NCBI GenBank assembly: GCA_030532825.1
Contig: JAUNKK010000004.1
Location: 23,556 to 87,555, forward strand
DNA from: Propionibacteriaceae bacterium
Lineage (GTDB): Bacteria; Actinomycetota; Actinomycetes; Propionibacteriales; Propionibacteriaceae
DNA length: 64,000 nucleotides
Reading direction: 5' to 3'
The notes under the pieces were generated by a model. It had not been told where the DNA came from. It made no database searches and saw only the letters and a list, made by a program, of their open reading frames with translations. The position numbers and the translations under genes were made by a program. Shown here in pieces: positions 17,126 to 24,977 of this stretch (position 1 is its first letter; each line of letters begins with the position of its first letter).

Positions 17126-18235
17126 ATGTTCAATCCAGACACCGCACACCTGTTGCTGGGCCTCATCGTCGCCATCGCCGGCGGTTTCTTCGGCGCCGCG
17201 ATCGGAGGTAACTTCGCCTTTGCCGTCACCGGCCTGACGGTCCTGACCGCCTTCGGTATCTATCTCGGCACCGACTCCACGGCGGGCTTCACCTATCTGG
17301 CCTTCGGACCCTTCGTCGGCCCCCACATCGCCTTCGCCGGTGGCGTTGGCGCGGCCGCCTACGCGGGCCGCCGTGGCTATGCCGACAGCAAGGACGCCAC
17401 TACCCCGTTAGCGCGGCTCGGGAAGCCCGACGTGCTGTGGGTGGGTGCTGCCTTCGGCGTGTTCGGCTACGTCGCCCAAAAGCTGGTCCTCCTCATCCCG
17501 TGGTTCGGAACCAACACCGACTCCGTGGCTTTCACGGTCGTGCTGTCCGCCATCGTCGCGAGAATCGTCGCGGGTGGCAATTTCCTCAACAAGGAGAAGT
17601 ACAACGACGCCAAGACCTTCATGGGCAAAATCGCCCCCACCGAGGATGCGGCCTGGCTGCGCTACCAGGAGAAGGGCCCGCAGTATCTCTCCCTCGGCGC
17701 CATGTTCGGGATTCTGGCCGGCGGCGCCACCCTGTTCATTGCCTTGTCCTTCCCCGGCCTAGCCGCAACCGGTAACGCCCAGACCTTCATGTTCGCGATT
17801 TCCGCGGTCTGCGTCATGTTCCTCATCCTGGGCGCCTCCATGCCGGTCACCCATCACATCACCATCAGCGCCGGCCTCGCTGCCATCGCCTTCCTGCCCG
17901 TGCTGGCAAGCAAGGTCGTCGAGTCCCTGCCGGGTGACGGGGGCTTCTGGCAGAAGCTGGACGCCAGCGGCTTCTCGATTCTGCCGGCACTCGACCCGGC
18001 GCACCCAACCTACGGGATCTTGTCCCAGGAGGCCATTGGGCAACTGCTGATCCTGTCGTGCGTAGCGCTTCTCGCGTCTGTCGCAGCCGGAATCATCGCC
18101 GCGTGGCTGGCCGAGTTCCAGGCCCGGCTGTTCCACAACCGCGGGAACACCCATTTCGACCCTCCGGCGGCAGCCATTTGGATCACCAACACCCTCATCG
18201 TGGCGCTAGCCGGCATCACTGCACCACTGTTCTAG
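17126..18235 (+). CDS. Unrecognised multi-pass membrane protein, probable transporter of the operon
   Basis: A 369-residue hydrophobic protein with roughly nine to ten membrane segments. It opens LLLGLIVAIAGGFFGAAIGG and LTVLTAFGIYLG, then has a loop with AYAGRRGYADSKD and a cluster of further helices (FVGPHIAFAGGVGAAAYA, VAFTVVLSAIVARIVAGG, YLSLGAMFGILAGGATLFIAL, ITISAGLAAIAFLPVLA, LLILSCVALLASVAAGIIAAWL). I do not recognise a characterised transporter family. It has a clear AAAGGA ribosome site, starts 18 bases after the isomerase gene and is the only membrane protein in the operon. An uptake role for the substrate is therefore a reasonable inference, not a demonstration. Confidence 0.7.
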   Translation: MFNPDTAHLLLGLIVAIAGGFFGAAIGGNFAFAVTGLTVLTAFGIYLGTDSTAGFTYLAFGPFVGPHIAFAGGVGAAAYAGRRGYADSKDATTPLARLGKPDVLWVGAAFGVFGYVAQKLVLLIPWFGTNTDSVAFTVVLSAIVARIVAGGNFLNKEKYNDAKTFMGKIAPTEDAAWLRYQEKGPQYLSLGAMFGILAGGATLFIALSFPGLAATGNAQTFMFAISAVCVMFLILGASMPVTHHITISAGLAAIAFLPVLASKVVESLPGDGGFWQKLDASGFSILPALDPAHPTYGILSQEAIGQLLILSCVALLASVAAGIIAAWLAEFQARLFHNRGNTHFDPPAAAIWITNTLIVALAGITAPLF

Positions 18236-18244
18236 GAGAAACCC

Positions 18245-19081
18245 GTGCACGCAACGGAGTTGCATCAGGCCTATGTCTTCGACCTCGACGGCACCATCTA
18301 TCTGGGCGATCACCTGCTGCCCGGTGCCGCCCGGCTGATTCAGGAATTGCGCCGACGCGACATCCCGGTGCGTTTCCTCTCCAACAATCCAACCAAGGAT
18401 CCTCAGCAGTACGTGGCCAAGCTCGAACAGCTCGGACTACCGACGGATATCTCCGACATTGCCAACACGGTGGTCACCACCACCCGCTGGCTGAAGGAGC
18501 ACCGGCCGGATGCGACGCTGTTCGTGGTGGGTGAGGCCCCCCTCAAGGGGGCCCTCACCCAGGCTGGATTCCGGCTCAGCGAGGATCCCACCGAGATCGA
18601 CATCGTGGTCGCCTCCTACGACCGCACCTTCGACTACCGCAAGCTCCAGATCGCCTTCGACGCCATCTGGGTGCATCGCCGCGCTGTCCTGATCCAGACC
18701 AACCCGGATCGCTTCTGCCCTTTCCCGGGCGGACGTGGTGAACCCGACTGCGCCGCCATCACGGCCGCCATTGAGGCCTGCACTGGCACAAAGTCGATGG
18801 TGAATCTGGGCAAGCCCTCCCCCATCATGCTGGAGGAGGCCCTCCGCGGTTTGAACGTCGACCCCACGCAATGTCTGATGGTCGGGGATCGACTCGGCAC
18901 CGACATCCAGATGGCCCTCAACACCGGAATGGCCTCGGCCCTCGTCCTCACGGGTGAGACGACAGCCGAGGACATCGCCGCCTTGGGCGAGGATCACCTA
19001 CCCACCTATGTACTCGACCGCATCGACCAGCTCATTCCCCAGCAGATCTGGGATGAGCTCGGCTGGAGCATCTCAGACTGA
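18245..19081 (+). CDS. HAD-superfamily IIA phosphatase (AraL/NagD-like)
   Basis: A 278-residue HAD hydrolase of subfamily IIA. Motif I VFDLDGTIYLGD holds both catalytic aspartates, motif II is FLSNNPTKD, the C2 cap spans about 80-190, motif III is the lysine of NLGKPSPIML, and motif IV is MVGDRLGTDIQMA. B. subtilis AraL, a member of the arabinose operon, is a promiscuous sugar-phosphate phosphatase thought to relieve toxic intermediate build-up. A similar safety-valve role here is inference. The GTG start follows AGGAGAAACCC. It lies between the membrane protein and the first kinase. Confidence 0.87.
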   Translation: MHATELHQAYVFDLDGTIYLGDHLLPGAARLIQELRRRDIPVRFLSNNPTKDPQQYVAKLEQLGLPTDISDIANTVVTTTRWLKEHRPDATLFVVGEAPLKGALTQAGFRLSEDPTEIDIVVASYDRTFDYRKLQIAFDAIWVHRRAVLIQTNPDRFCPFPGGRGEPDCAAITAAIEACTGTKSMVNLGKPSPIMLEEALRGLNVDPTQCLMVGDRLGTDIQMALNTGMASALVLTGETTAEDIAALGEDHLPTYVLDRIDQLIPQQIWDELGWSISD

Positions 19082-19090
19082 AAAGGATCA

Positions 19091-20656
19091 ATGATGACCG
19101 ACAACACCTACCTCCTGGGCATCGACTTCGGGACCGAAAGCGTCCGGGCCGCTATCTTCGACCTGGCTGGACGCCCCATCGCCTTCGCCGCAACGGCGTA
19201 TCGCACCACCCATCCTCATCCCGGCTGGGCGGAACAGGACCCGAACGAGTGGTGGGAGGCGCTGCAGGCCTCCTGTCACAAGGTGATCGCAGCCTCCGGA
19301 GTGTCACCCTCCACCATCAAAGGCATCTCCTACGACGCCACCACCATGACGGTCGTCGCCATGGACAAGCGCGGCGAAGCGCTGCGGCCCGCCATCATGT
19401 GGATGGATGTGCGGGCCACCGAGCAGGCGGCCCGCGCCGAAACCTCTGACTCAGTGGCCCGGCTCTACAATGGCCAGGGCACGGCCCCTGCCACCGCCGA
19501 ATGGTATCCCTTCAAGGCCGCATGGCTGCGCGAGAACGAGCGCGAGACCTACGACACGGCTTCTCGGCTGGTCGATGCCCCCGACTGGGTCACATACAAG
19601 CTGACTGGCGAATGGACCACCAACATCAACTCAGCAGCGCTGCGGATGTACTACAACCGCGACCATGGCGGCTGGCCCGTCGACTTCTACGAAACCATCG
19701 GCTGCGGGGATGTTTTCGACAAGATCCCGGAGAACGTGGTTGATCTTGGAACCCCCGTCGGAGAGCTGTCCGTGATTGCCGCGCAGCTACTGGGGCTACG
19801 CCCCGGCACCCCCGTCGCACAGGGCCCTGCTGACGCCTGGGCCGGCCAGATCGGGCTGGGCGTCGTCGAGCCGGGCGTGATGGCCCTCATCACAGGCTCC
19901 TCCCATGTCCTCACGGGCCAGACAGACAAGCCCATTCACGGCAAAGGCTTCTTCGGCGCCTACACCGATGGCGTGGTCAAAGGGCAGTACACCGTCGAGG
20001 GCGGGCAGGTGTCCACGGGTTCGGTGCTCAAGTGGTTCAAAGACAACTTCGCCCGGGATCTGGTGCAGGCGGCCGAAGTGACCGGCCTCAACGTCTATGA
20101 CCTGCTCAACAAGCAGTCCCGGGATCTACCGCCTGGCTCGGACGGCCTGATCATTAACGAGTACTTCCAGGGCAACCGCACCCCCTACACCGACTCAAAG
20201 GCCCGCGGAATCGTCTGGGGTCTGTCGCTGCACCACGGCCCCGCCCACATTTACCGCGCTATCCAGGAGTCGGTGTGCTACGGCACCGCCCACAACCTAC
20301 GCGCCATGTCGTCGGCTGGGTTCGAGGTGAAGAAGATCGTCGCGGCGGGTGGCGCCATCAAGAGCCGCGACTGGATGCAGATGCACGCCGACGTGACGGG
20401 GGTGCCGATCGCCTTGACGGAGGTCGGCGACGCGGTGGTGCTCGGCAGTTGCATGCTCGCCGCTGTCGGCGCGGGCCTGTACCCGGACCTGGGAGCCGCG
20501 GCGGCGAACATGGTGCACGAGATCGACCTGCTGGAGCCCAACCAGCAGCGCCACGAGGAGTACCAGTACTACGTGGACGCCTACGCCAACACATATCCCC
20601 AACTGCAGCCCATGATCCATGACATGGTGGATCATCAGAACGCCAAGCGAGGCTGA
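19091..20656 (+). CDS. FGGY-family carbohydrate/polyol kinase
   Basis: A 521-residue ATP-dependent kinase of the FGGY family. The N-terminal ATP loop is LLGIDFGTESVRAAIFDLAG, the substrate half has AIMWMDVRATEQA and DAPDWVTYKLTGEWTTNINSA, and the C-terminal half has the family signature IKSRDWMQMHADVTG and DAVVLGSCMLAAVGAG. Family members phosphorylate glycerol, xylulose, ribulose, erythritol or ribitol. Subfamily and substrate cannot be read reliably by eye. It is followed at four bases by an AraM-type polyol-phosphate dehydrogenase, so its product may be a polyol phosphate. Two ATGs (19091, 19094) follow AAAGGA. Confidence 0.9.
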   Translation: MMTDNTYLLGIDFGTESVRAAIFDLAGRPIAFAATAYRTTHPHPGWAEQDPNEWWEALQASCHKVIAASGVSPSTIKGISYDATTMTVVAMDKRGEALRPAIMWMDVRATEQAARAETSDSVARLYNGQGTAPATAEWYPFKAAWLRENERETYDTASRLVDAPDWVTYKLTGEWTTNINSAALRMYYNRDHGGWPVDFYETIGCGDVFDKIPENVVDLGTPVGELSVIAAQLLGLRPGTPVAQGPADAWAGQIGLGVVEPGVMALITGSSHVLTGQTDKPIHGKGFFGAYTDGVVKGQYTVEGGQVSTGSVLKWFKDNFARDLVQAAEVTGLNVYDLLNKQSRDLPPGSDGLIINEYFQGNRTPYTDSKARGIVWGLSLHHGPAHIYRAIQESVCYGTAHNLRAMSSAGFEVKKIVAAGGAIKSRDWMQMHADVTGVPIALTEVGDAVVLGSCMLAAVGAGLYPDLGAAAANMVHEIDLLEPNQQRHEEYQYYVDAYANTYPQLQPMIHDMVDHQNAKRG

Positions 20657-20659
20657 TAC

Positions 20660-22039
20660 ATGAGCGAACTCATTGCCCAAGCCCTCTCGGAAGCCACCGA
20701 TACGAAGGCAGTCGTCCTCGGCGAGGGCGTCATCGCCCGCGTGGGGCAGGTCTTCAAGGAACTGTTCGGCGCCTCCCAGGCCGTCGTCGTCGCCGATGAA
20801 CGAACCTTCGAGTTGGCAGGACGGCGCGTCTGTGAAGCCCTGGCCGAGGCCGGGGTGGCGCTGGCGACACCGCATGTCTTTCCCGGCGAACCGGAACTCT
20901 ACGCCCGTTACGAAAACTGCGAGGCGCTTCGAGACGTCCTGGCCGGGGTCGACGCCGTGGCCGTGGCCGTCGGGGCGGGCACGCTAAACGACATCGTCAA
21001 GCGCGCCTCTGGTGAACTCGACCGCCCCTACCTGGTGGTCGGGACTGCCGCTTCCATGGATGGCTACACAGCTTTCGGGGCCTCCATCGCCCTCGACGGG
21101 TTCAAGCAAACCCTGAGTTGCCCCGCGCCCTGCGGTTGCGTCGCCGATGTCACCGTGATGGCGGCGGCACCGCAGGTGATGACGGCCTCCGGATACGGGG
21201 ATCTGCTCGGGAAAGTCCCCGCCGGAGCGGACTGGATCATTGCTGATGCTCTGGGGACGGAGGCCATCGACGGTGGCGTCTGGGAACTGGTGCAGGGCCC
21301 GCTGCGGGGCGCGCTTGCCCGGCCCGCGGACCTAGCCGCTGGTGATGTCACCGCCACGACGGGGCTAGCTGAGGGGCTCCTCATGAGTGGTCTTGCCATG
21401 CAAGCCCACCAGTCCAGCCGCCCCGCCTCGGGGGCCGAGCATCAGTTCAGCCACCTCTGGGAGATGGAAGGGCACGGCGTGGATGTCACTCCGCGACGCC
21501 TGTCGCACGGCTTCAAGGTGGGCATCGGGTCGGTGGCCATCGCCGCCCTCTATGAGCGTCTGCTGGAGCGTGATCTCACCCGACTTGATATCGATCAGGC
21601 CGTGGCGGCCTGGCCAACTCGGGAGGCTATGGAGGCTGAAGTCCGTCGGCTCCATCCAGACCCGAAGCTCGTGGAGGAGACTGTTGTCCAGGCCCTGGCG
21701 AAGTGGCTGACCCCGGACGAACTGCGGTCGCGGCTGACGCTGCTCACCCGCGTCTGGCCGGAACTGGCGAGGAAGTTGCGGGACCAGTTGCTCCCCGCCG
21801 CCGAACTACAACGGATGCTACGCGCCGTAGGTGCTCCAGCACACCCATCGGACATTGGCCTGGGTTGGCGGCGGTTCCGCGACACCTATGTTCGTGCTCA
21901 GATGATCCGCAAGCGCTACACCGTGCTGGATCTGGCCCTGGAGGCCAACCTGTTGCCAGAACTGGTGGACGAGTTGTTCACTCCCACCGGGTTCTGGGGC
22001 TCCCAAGAACCAACCGAGTCTTCTAAGGAACTGTCATGA
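20660..22039 (+). CDS. AraM/EgsA-like polyol-phosphate dehydrogenase
   Basis: A 459-residue member of the iron-containing alcohol dehydrogenase-like group that holds B. subtilis AraM (NAD-dependent glycerol-1-phosphate dehydrogenase). Features are VAVGAGTLNDIVKRAS (nucleotide binding), GTAASMDGYTAFGASIALDGFKQT, YGDLLGKVPAGADW, and metal-binding histidines in SGAEHQFSHLWEM and LSHGFKVGIG. It would oxidise a polyol phosphate to a ketose phosphate or the reverse. It is longer than AraM by about 60 residues, mainly in the C-terminal helical part. It ends in an ATGA overlap with the next kinase. The chirality and chain length of the substrate are unknown. Confidence 0.88.
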   Translation: MSELIAQALSEATDTKAVVLGEGVIARVGQVFKELFGASQAVVVADERTFELAGRRVCEALAEAGVALATPHVFPGEPELYARYENCEALRDVLAGVDAVAVAVGAGTLNDIVKRASGELDRPYLVVGTAASMDGYTAFGASIALDGFKQTLSCPAPCGCVADVTVMAAAPQVMTASGYGDLLGKVPAGADWIIADALGTEAIDGGVWELVQGPLRGALARPADLAAGDVTATTGLAEGLLMSGLAMQAHQSSRPASGAEHQFSHLWEMEGHGVDVTPRRLSHGFKVGIGSVAIAALYERLLERDLTRLDIDQAVAAWPTREAMEAEVRRLHPDPKLVEETVVQALAKWLTPDELRSRLTLLTRVWPELARKLRDQLLPAAELQRMLRAVGAPAHPSDIGLGWRRFRDTYVRAQMIRKRYTVLDLALEANLLPELVDELFTPTGFWGSQEPTESSKELS

Positions 22040-23703
22040 GCAAAACCGTCATCGGAATCGACTTCGGGACGCTGTCCGGACGGGCTGTGGTCGTGGCTGT
22101 GAGCGACGGCCAGGTGTTGGGCAGCGCCGAGCACGCCTATCGGCACGGCGTCATTGATCGCGAGTTGGCTGGCCAGCCGTTGCCGCCCGACTGGGCACTG
22201 CAGGTGCCGGCCGATTACGTCGAAGTGCTGGGGAAGGTGGTACCGGCGGCCCTCACGGACTCGGGAGTGGACCCGTCGAGCGTTGTTGGGCTGGCCATCG
22301 ACTTCACGTCCTGCACCGTCTTCCCCACGGACATGGACTACGAGCCACTATGCGAGAAACCAGAGTTCCGGGAGCGGCCGCACGCCTACGTGAAGCTGTG
22401 GAAGCACCACGCCTCTCAAGCGCAGGGCCGGATCGTCAACCAGGTGCTGGCTGAGAAGGCACCGGAGACCCTGACCCGCTACGGCGGTGAGGTGTCGGCG
22501 GACTGGCAGCTGGCGAAGGCTCTGGCTGTGTTCCAGGAAGACCGCGAGGTTTGGGACGCCACGGCGCATTTCGTGGAGGCCGGGGACTGGATCGTGCAGC
22601 GTCTGACGGGGAAGCTGACGGGCGCCAGGTCGCTGGCCGGATATAAAGGCAACTTCGTGGACGGCGCTCATCCGGCGCCTGAGGTGCTGGAAGCCATGGC
22701 CCCCGGGTTCTCAAGGCTGCTGGACATCCTGCCGGAGCCGACGGCGCACCCCGGCGACAAGGTCGGTGAACTGACAGCTGAGGCCGCGGACTTGACTGGC
22801 TTGCCTGCCGGGATCGCGGTGGCCGCCGCGAACATCGACGCCCACGCTACGGTGCCGGCAGCTAATGCCTGCGAGCCGGGGCAGTTGACGCTTATCATGG
22901 GCACCTCCACCTGCCACATGATGACCTCGGAGAGTTTCGGCGAGGTGCCAGGAATCGGCGGCATCGTCCCCGACGGCATCGTGAAGGGGCTGTGGGGTTA
23001 CGAAGCCGGGCAAGCCGGGGTCGGTGACATCTTCGGTTGGTTCGTGAACACGTGTGTCCCGGCGGAGTATGTCGAAGCTGCTGCTGCTCACGGACTTGGG
23101 GTGCATGAATACCTGACCGAGCTGGCGGCTGCTCAGGAGGTGGGCGAGCACGGCCTGCTGGCCCTTGATTGGCACTCGGGCAATCGTTCGATCCTGGATG
23201 ACACCGAGTTGACGGGTCTGATGGTAGGCACGACTCTGACAACGACCCCTGAAGATCAATACCGGGCGTTGCTGGAAGCAACAGCCTTCGGCACCCGCGT
23301 GATCATTGAGTCTTTTCGGAAGGCTGGGGTCGAGGTGGGTGACCTGGTGATCGCCGGGGGCCTAGTGAAGAACCCGTTGCTGATGCAGATTTACGCGGAT
23401 GTCACGAACCTTCCCCTTGCTATCTGCGAGTCGGTGGCCTCGGGCGCCCACGGATCGGCCATCTATGCCGCTGTCGCGGCTGGCGAGTACGCGGACGTGC
23501 GGGAGGCCGCCCCCAGGATGGCGAGCCGCGAGGCAAGTTCAGAGACGACGTTCACCCCAATCCCAGAGAACGTCGCCGCCTATGATGCGCTGTACCGCGA
23601 GTACCGCACCCTTCACGACTACTTTGGTACGGGAAGCAACGAGGTCATGCACCGGCTCAAGGCACGCAGGCGAGAGATCCTCATCGCCAAAGCCTCCAGC
23701 TGA
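22036..23703 (+). CDS. AraB-like ribulokinase family kinase
   Basis: A 555-residue FGGY kinase of the L-ribulokinase type. It opens VIGIDFGTLSGRAVVV and carries the AraB hallmarks LAIDFTSCTVFPTD, KLWKHHASQAQ, GDWIVQRLTG, GTSTCHMM, WGYEAGQAGVGDIFGWFV, LDWHSGNRS, IESFRKAGVEV and GGLVKNPLLMQIYADV. The L-ribulokinase family also accepts ribitol, L-arabitol and other ketoses. No araA isomerase or araD epimerase is in view, so the classical L-arabinose route is not encoded locally. Last gene of the operon, followed by a stem-loop. It has a four-base overlap with the dehydrogenase gene. Confidence 0.9.
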   Translation: MSKTVIGIDFGTLSGRAVVVAVSDGQVLGSAEHAYRHGVIDRELAGQPLPPDWALQVPADYVEVLGKVVPAALTDSGVDPSSVVGLAIDFTSCTVFPTDMDYEPLCEKPEFRERPHAYVKLWKHHASQAQGRIVNQVLAEKAPETLTRYGGEVSADWQLAKALAVFQEDREVWDATAHFVEAGDWIVQRLTGKLTGARSLAGYKGNFVDGAHPAPEVLEAMAPGFSRLLDILPEPTAHPGDKVGELTAEAADLTGLPAGIAVAAANIDAHATVPAANACEPGQLTLIMGTSTCHMMTSESFGEVPGIGGIVPDGIVKGLWGYEAGQAGVGDIFGWFVNTCVPAEYVEAAAAHGLGVHEYLTELAAAQEVGEHGLLALDWHSGNRSILDDTELTGLMVGTTLTTTPEDQYRALLEATAFGTRVIIESFRKAGVEVGDLVIAGGLVKNPLLMQIYADVTNLPLAICESVASGAHGSAIYAAVAAGEYADVREAAPRMASREASSETTFTPIPENVAAYDALYREYRTLHDYFGTGSNEVMHRLKARRREILIAKASS

Positions 23704-23716
23704 CAGAACCTGCGAC

Positions 23717-23747
23717 GGTGGGGTGCGCTCAGCGCGCGTGCCCCACC
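23717..23747. terminator. Stem-loop between convergent genes after the kinase operon
   Basis: GGTGGGG (23717-23723) pairs with CCCCACC (23741-23747), with a further GCGC/GCGC pairing inside an internal loop. It lies 14 bases after the kinase stop and 20 bases before the stop of the convergent gene, so it could end transcription from both sides. There is no T-run. Confidence 0.55.
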
Positions 23748-23766
23748 TTGGCTCTCTGGCAACTTC

Positions 23767-24345
23767 TCAGTCGATGCGTTCCAGGAACTCGAGTACGTGG
23801 GTCAGCACCTGTCCGGTTGCCTTGGCGTCGTATTCGGGTCGACTGCTGTCGGTGAAGAGGTGGCTGGTGCCGGGATACAGGAAGCACTCAAGGTTGGTGT
23901 GGCTACTCGCCACCTCCTCCGCCGCAACGATGTCCCCGTCCTCAAGGGCAAACGGGTCAGCGTCCATGGTGTGGTACTGCACGGGGATTGAGTCGGGCCA
24001 CTGCCCCGGTAACAGTTTTGGGGCTCCGAATCCGTGCAGTAACACCCCGCCGAGAGCCTCGGCGGAGGTCTGCAGCAGCCCCTGAGCCGCCATAGCCCCC
24101 ATCGAGAAGCCGGCGTAGACAACCCGTTGGGGCAGCGACTCGGCCGAGGTCAGGGCTCGCTGGGTGATGGTGTCGAATCCGATCTCTTTCGCATTGCCGA
24201 GGGCTGCATCGTAGGCGTCGAAGGTTTTGCCCTCCAACTGATCGGGCGTGTGCACGATGTGCCCGGCGGCCCGGAGCTGGTCGGCGAAAGCTTCCACTCC
24301 TGGGGTCAGCCCCAAGAGATGATGGAATAGCACGATCTCCGTCAT
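23767..24345 (-). CDS. Dienelactone-hydrolase-like alpha/beta hydrolase
   Basis: A 192-residue single-domain alpha/beta hydrolase close in length to the DLH family: EIVLFHHLLGLTPGVEAFADQLRAAGH, nucleophile elbow YAGFSMGAMAA, acid in MDADPF and the catalytic His in PGTSHLFTD. Classical dienelactone hydrolases use a cysteine nucleophile, but here the elbow residue is serine. This points to an esterase or general carboxylic-ester hydrolase rather than a dienelactone enzyme. It stands alone, convergent with the kinase operon. Substrate unknown. Confidence 0.82.
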   Translation of the reverse strand: MTEIVLFHHLLGLTPGVEAFADQLRAAGHIVHTPDQLEGKTFDAYDAALGNAKEIGFDTITQRALTSAESLPQRVVYAGFSMGAMAAQGLLQTSAEALGGVLLHGFGAPKLLPGQWPDSIPVQYHTMDADPFALEDGDIVAAEEVASSHTNLECFLYPGTSHLFTDSSRPEYDAKATGQVLTHVLEFLERID

Positions 24346-24376
24346 GCCGTGAGTCTACGGATCGGCTAGAGTTTTT

Positions 24377-24808
24377 TCAGCGTTCGCACGCCACGCCGTC
24401 ACCATCGCGGTCCAGGTCGGAACGGTACCCAGGGTCGCCTCGGTGTAGTGGCGCTGCTCCGGCCGCCTTGGCTTCCCGGCAATTGGCGTAGTAGACCGAC
24501 TCCTCAGCGGTGGAGGCTGGGGCTGCCACCTGCCGGGACGGCGGGCGCGTCTCCTCAGCCGTAACCGTCTCCGTCGCCACGGCCGTCTCGGTGACAACCT
24601 GCGTCGCGACCTCCGTCGCGGTGGCGGTCACAGTAGCGTGAACCGTCTCCTGGACTGGCTCCGGCGTGACGACCACGGTCTCGGTGGCCGTCGGCACCGC
24701 CTTGGAACCCGTCGAATCACATCCGGCCAGGCCAAGGCTGATCCCAATCAGTCCTGCCGCACCTGCAACCACCCACCAATTCCTGGTCCATCTCGTGACA
24801 TCGGGCAC
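24377..24808 (-). CDS. Excalibur-domain lipoprotein
   Basis: A 143-residue secreted protein. The N-terminal segment WWVVAGAAGLIGISLGLAGC is a lipoprotein signal with the acylated cysteine at about position 30. It is followed by a Thr/Val/Glu-rich unstructured stretch (ETVHATVTATATEVATQV and similar). The C-terminus is an Excalibur calcium-binding domain: YYANCREAKAAGAAP, then DLDRDGDGVACER. I place the start at GTG 24806-24808 because AGGGGGG lies seven bases upstream; the open frame extends to 25135 but has no better site. It is divergent from the tannase-like gene. Role at the cell surface unknown. Confidence 0.85.
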   Translation of the reverse strand: MPDVTRWTRNWWVVAGAAGLIGISLGLAGCDSTGSKAVPTATETVVVTPEPVQETVHATVTATATEVATQVVTETAVATETVTAEETRPPSRQVAAPASTAEESVYYANCREAKAAGAAPLHRGDPGYRSDLDRDGDGVACER

Positions 24809-24839
24809 TGTAAATCCCCCCTGTTTTTCATTTATTGTG

Positions 24840-24850
24840 ATGTGCCACAT
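24840..24850. promoter_or_regulatory. Inverted repeat in the divergent promoter region (ATGTG-C-CACAT)
   Basis: A perfect 5+5 inverted repeat with a one-base centre in the 169-base AT-richer gap between the divergent Excalibur and tannase-like genes. It could be an operator serving one or both promoters. No matching regulator is adjacent. Confidence 0.3.
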
Positions 24851-24977
24851 GGAATTGTACGGCGCCTCCCGGTGGCATCGCGCCTGGGGCGACATAGGAA
24901 AGGCACAGAGCCCCGACAGGAGGCTCACAGCCCGGCTGACTACTGTCCAAGCCAGAAAGACCTCACCAGGAGAATTC

